16,636 nucleotides of DNA from Gammaproteobacteria bacterium (GTDB taxonomy: Bacteria > Pseudomonadota > Gammaproteobacteria > Steroidobacterales > Rariloculaceae), in NCBI GenBank assembly GCA_017577365.1, contig PKRJ01000071.1:1-16636 (forward strand), written 5' to 3'. The translations under genes and the position numbers were made by a program. Below, one piece after another: positions 15,521 to 16,636 of the stretch. Every line of letters begins with the position of its first letter. Within the stretch, counting starts at the first letter, position 1. The notes under the pieces were generated by a model, which was given only the letters and a program-made list of their open reading frames with translations, did not search any database and was not told the DNA's origin.

Positions 15521-16516
15521 CTAGCCGCCGATCCGAACGATGACGCGGCCGACGATGCGGCCCGCGAGAAACTCGGGAAAAACGTCGGGCAACTCGTCGA
15601 ACGAGACCTCGCGCGACGCGATCTCGTCGAGATGGCGCGGCTTCCATTCCCCGCCGAGCTTTCGCCAGAGCTCGGCGCGGAGCGCGGGCTCGATCACCGC
15701 CGCGTTGATGCCGACGAGGCTCACGCCGCGCAGGATGAACGGCATCACGGTCGTCTCGAGCTTCGCGCCGCCCGCGAGGCCGATCGCCGCGACGTTGCCG
15801 TTCGGCCGCGTCGTCGCGAGCAGCGCCGCGAGCACGTCTCCCCCGACGGAGTCGATGCCCCCGCCCCACGTCGCCTTGCCGAGCGGTCCCGGCGGCTTCG
15901 CGAAAGCCCGCCGGTCGATGATCTGCGCCGCGCCGAGCCGCTCGAGGTACGCCCTGGCGTCCGTCTTGCCGGTCAGCGCCGCGACCTCGTAGCCGCGCGC
16001 GGCGAGCAGGTCGATCGCGATGCTGCCGACGCCGCCGGTCGCGCCGGTGACGACGATCGGGCCGAGCGCCGGGGTCTGGCCGTTCGTTTCGATGCGGTGG
16101 AGCGCGAGCGCCGCGGTCAAGCCCGCGGTCCCGATCGCCATCGCGCTGCGCGCGTCGAGGCCGGGCGGGATCGGGTCGACGGCGCCGGACGGCAGGCGCG
16201 CGAGCTCCGCGTAGCCGCCGTCGACGGTCTCGCCGAGCCCGTCGCCGCACGCGAGCACGGCATCGCCGGGCTCGAAGCGCGGATCGGCCGACTCGACGAC
16301 GGTGCCCGCGAGATCGATGCCGCCGACGAGCGGGAAGCGGCGCAAGATCTTGCCCGCGCCGGTCGCGGCGAGCGCGTCCTTGTAGTTGATCGACGAGTAG
16401 GCGACGCGGATGACGACGTCGCCGGGAGTCAGATCGTCGACGGTCAGGGATTCGAATGCGGCGCGGACTTGGCCGTCGCGCTCGTCGATCCGGAACGCGC
16501 GGAAGCGCTCGGTCAT
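15521..16516 (-). CDS. acuI: YhdH/AcuI-family NADPH-dependent oxidoreductase (acrylyl-CoA reductase-like)
   Basis: This is a zinc-independent medium-chain dehydrogenase/reductase; characterised relatives (AcuI, E. coli YhdH) reduce toxic acrylyl-CoA to propionyl-CoA with NADPH. The 331-residue protein has the family signature YSSINYKDALAATGAGKI (40-57), FPLVGGIDLAG (61-71), GGYAELARL, AMAIGTAGLTAALAL, and the cofactor loop VTGATGGVGS (156-165). The cysteine and histidine ligands of zinc alcohol dehydrogenases are missing, as expected for this group. The ATG (16514-16516) follows a good GGGAGGT ribosome site. It lies 71 nt upstream of rsmG on the same strand. The AcuI function is inferred by family; some members are simply annotated as quinone oxidoreductases. 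Confidence 0.85.
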   Translation of the reverse strand: MTERFRAFRIDERDGQVRAAFESLTVDDLTPGDVVIRVAYSSINYKDALAATGAGKILRRFPLVGGIDLAGTVVESADPRFEPGDAVLACGDGLGETVDGGYAELARLPSGAVDPIPPGLDARSAMAIGTAGLTAALALHRIETNGQTPALGPIVVTGATGGVGSIAIDLLAARGYEVAALTGKTDARAYLERLGAAQIIDRRAFAKPPGPLGKATWGGGIDSVGGDVLAALLATTRPNGNVAAIGLAGGAKLETTVMPFILRGVSLVGINAAVIEPALRAELWRKLGGEWKPRHLDEIASREVSFDELPDVFPEFLAGRIVGRVIVRIGG

Positions 16517-16636
16517 TGCGACCTCCCGACGGAGAACGAAGGGGTAGAGGCTGGCGCGGCCGCGGCGGCCGCGTCAACTGGCCTCGCGGCGCGACGCGCC
16601 GGCCGCGCGCCGCGTTACATTCCTTCGGTCGTGAAC

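Noticed and set aside
16517..16636. GC-rich inverted repeats upstream of the acuI-like gene
   Set aside because: Short overlapping palindromes such as GCGGCCGC are expected by chance at this base composition, and no promoter or element could be defined before the window ends.

Overview
This is a GC-rich bacterial chromosome segment with gammaproteobacterial gene order. Read on the minus strand it runs rsmG-parA-parB, then atpI-atpB-atpE-atpF-atpH-atpA-atpG-atpD-atpC, then (after a break) glmU-glmS. The protein sequences resemble gammaproteobacterial homologues throughout: a 156-aa AtpF, a 513-aa AtpA, and an AtpE with a proton-type Asp. I infer a high-GC, non-enteric gammaproteobacterium, possibly of a Steroidobacter/Nevskia/Xanthomonad-like lineage. 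The sequence alone does not fix the genus.

Layout from left to right. (1) Positions 1-718 and 726-2093, minus strand: the N-terminal part of glmS (cut by the window edge) and complete glmU, which together make UDP-GlcNAc from fructose-6-phosphate. (2) Positions 2094-2421: a non-coding divergent region with a nested hairpin. (3) Positions 2422-5501: an accessory block between atpC and glmU. It holds a plus-strand, translationally coupled pair (an FAD-dependent 3-ketosteroid-dehydrogenase-like enzyme and a two-domain NIPSNAP protein). Convergent to the pair is a short-chain dehydrogenase fold protein that has lost the classical catalytic Ser/Tyr/Lys. A strong hairpin separates the convergent genes. 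(4) Positions 5720-12895, minus strand: the complete nine-gene F1Fo ATP synthase operon, with a well-formed sigma70 promoter upstream of atpI that overlaps the parB stop codon. A 125-bp palindromic element sits between atpA and atpG. (5) Positions 13000-15449, minus strand: rsmG-parA-parB, the chromosome-partition and 16S rRNA methylation cluster normally found next to the atp operon. (6) Positions 15521-16516, minus strand: a YhdH/AcuI-family NADPH-dependent acrylyl-CoA/quinone reductase, where many gammaproteobacteria carry mnmG.

Most of the window is conserved housekeeping DNA. The points worth following up are the palindromic element inside the ATP synthase operon, a smaller hairpin of similar asymmetric design in the glmU divergent region, and the inserted oxidoreductase/NIPSNAP/degenerate-SDR block. 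I see no CRISPR array, prophage, transposase, tRNA or rRNA gene.
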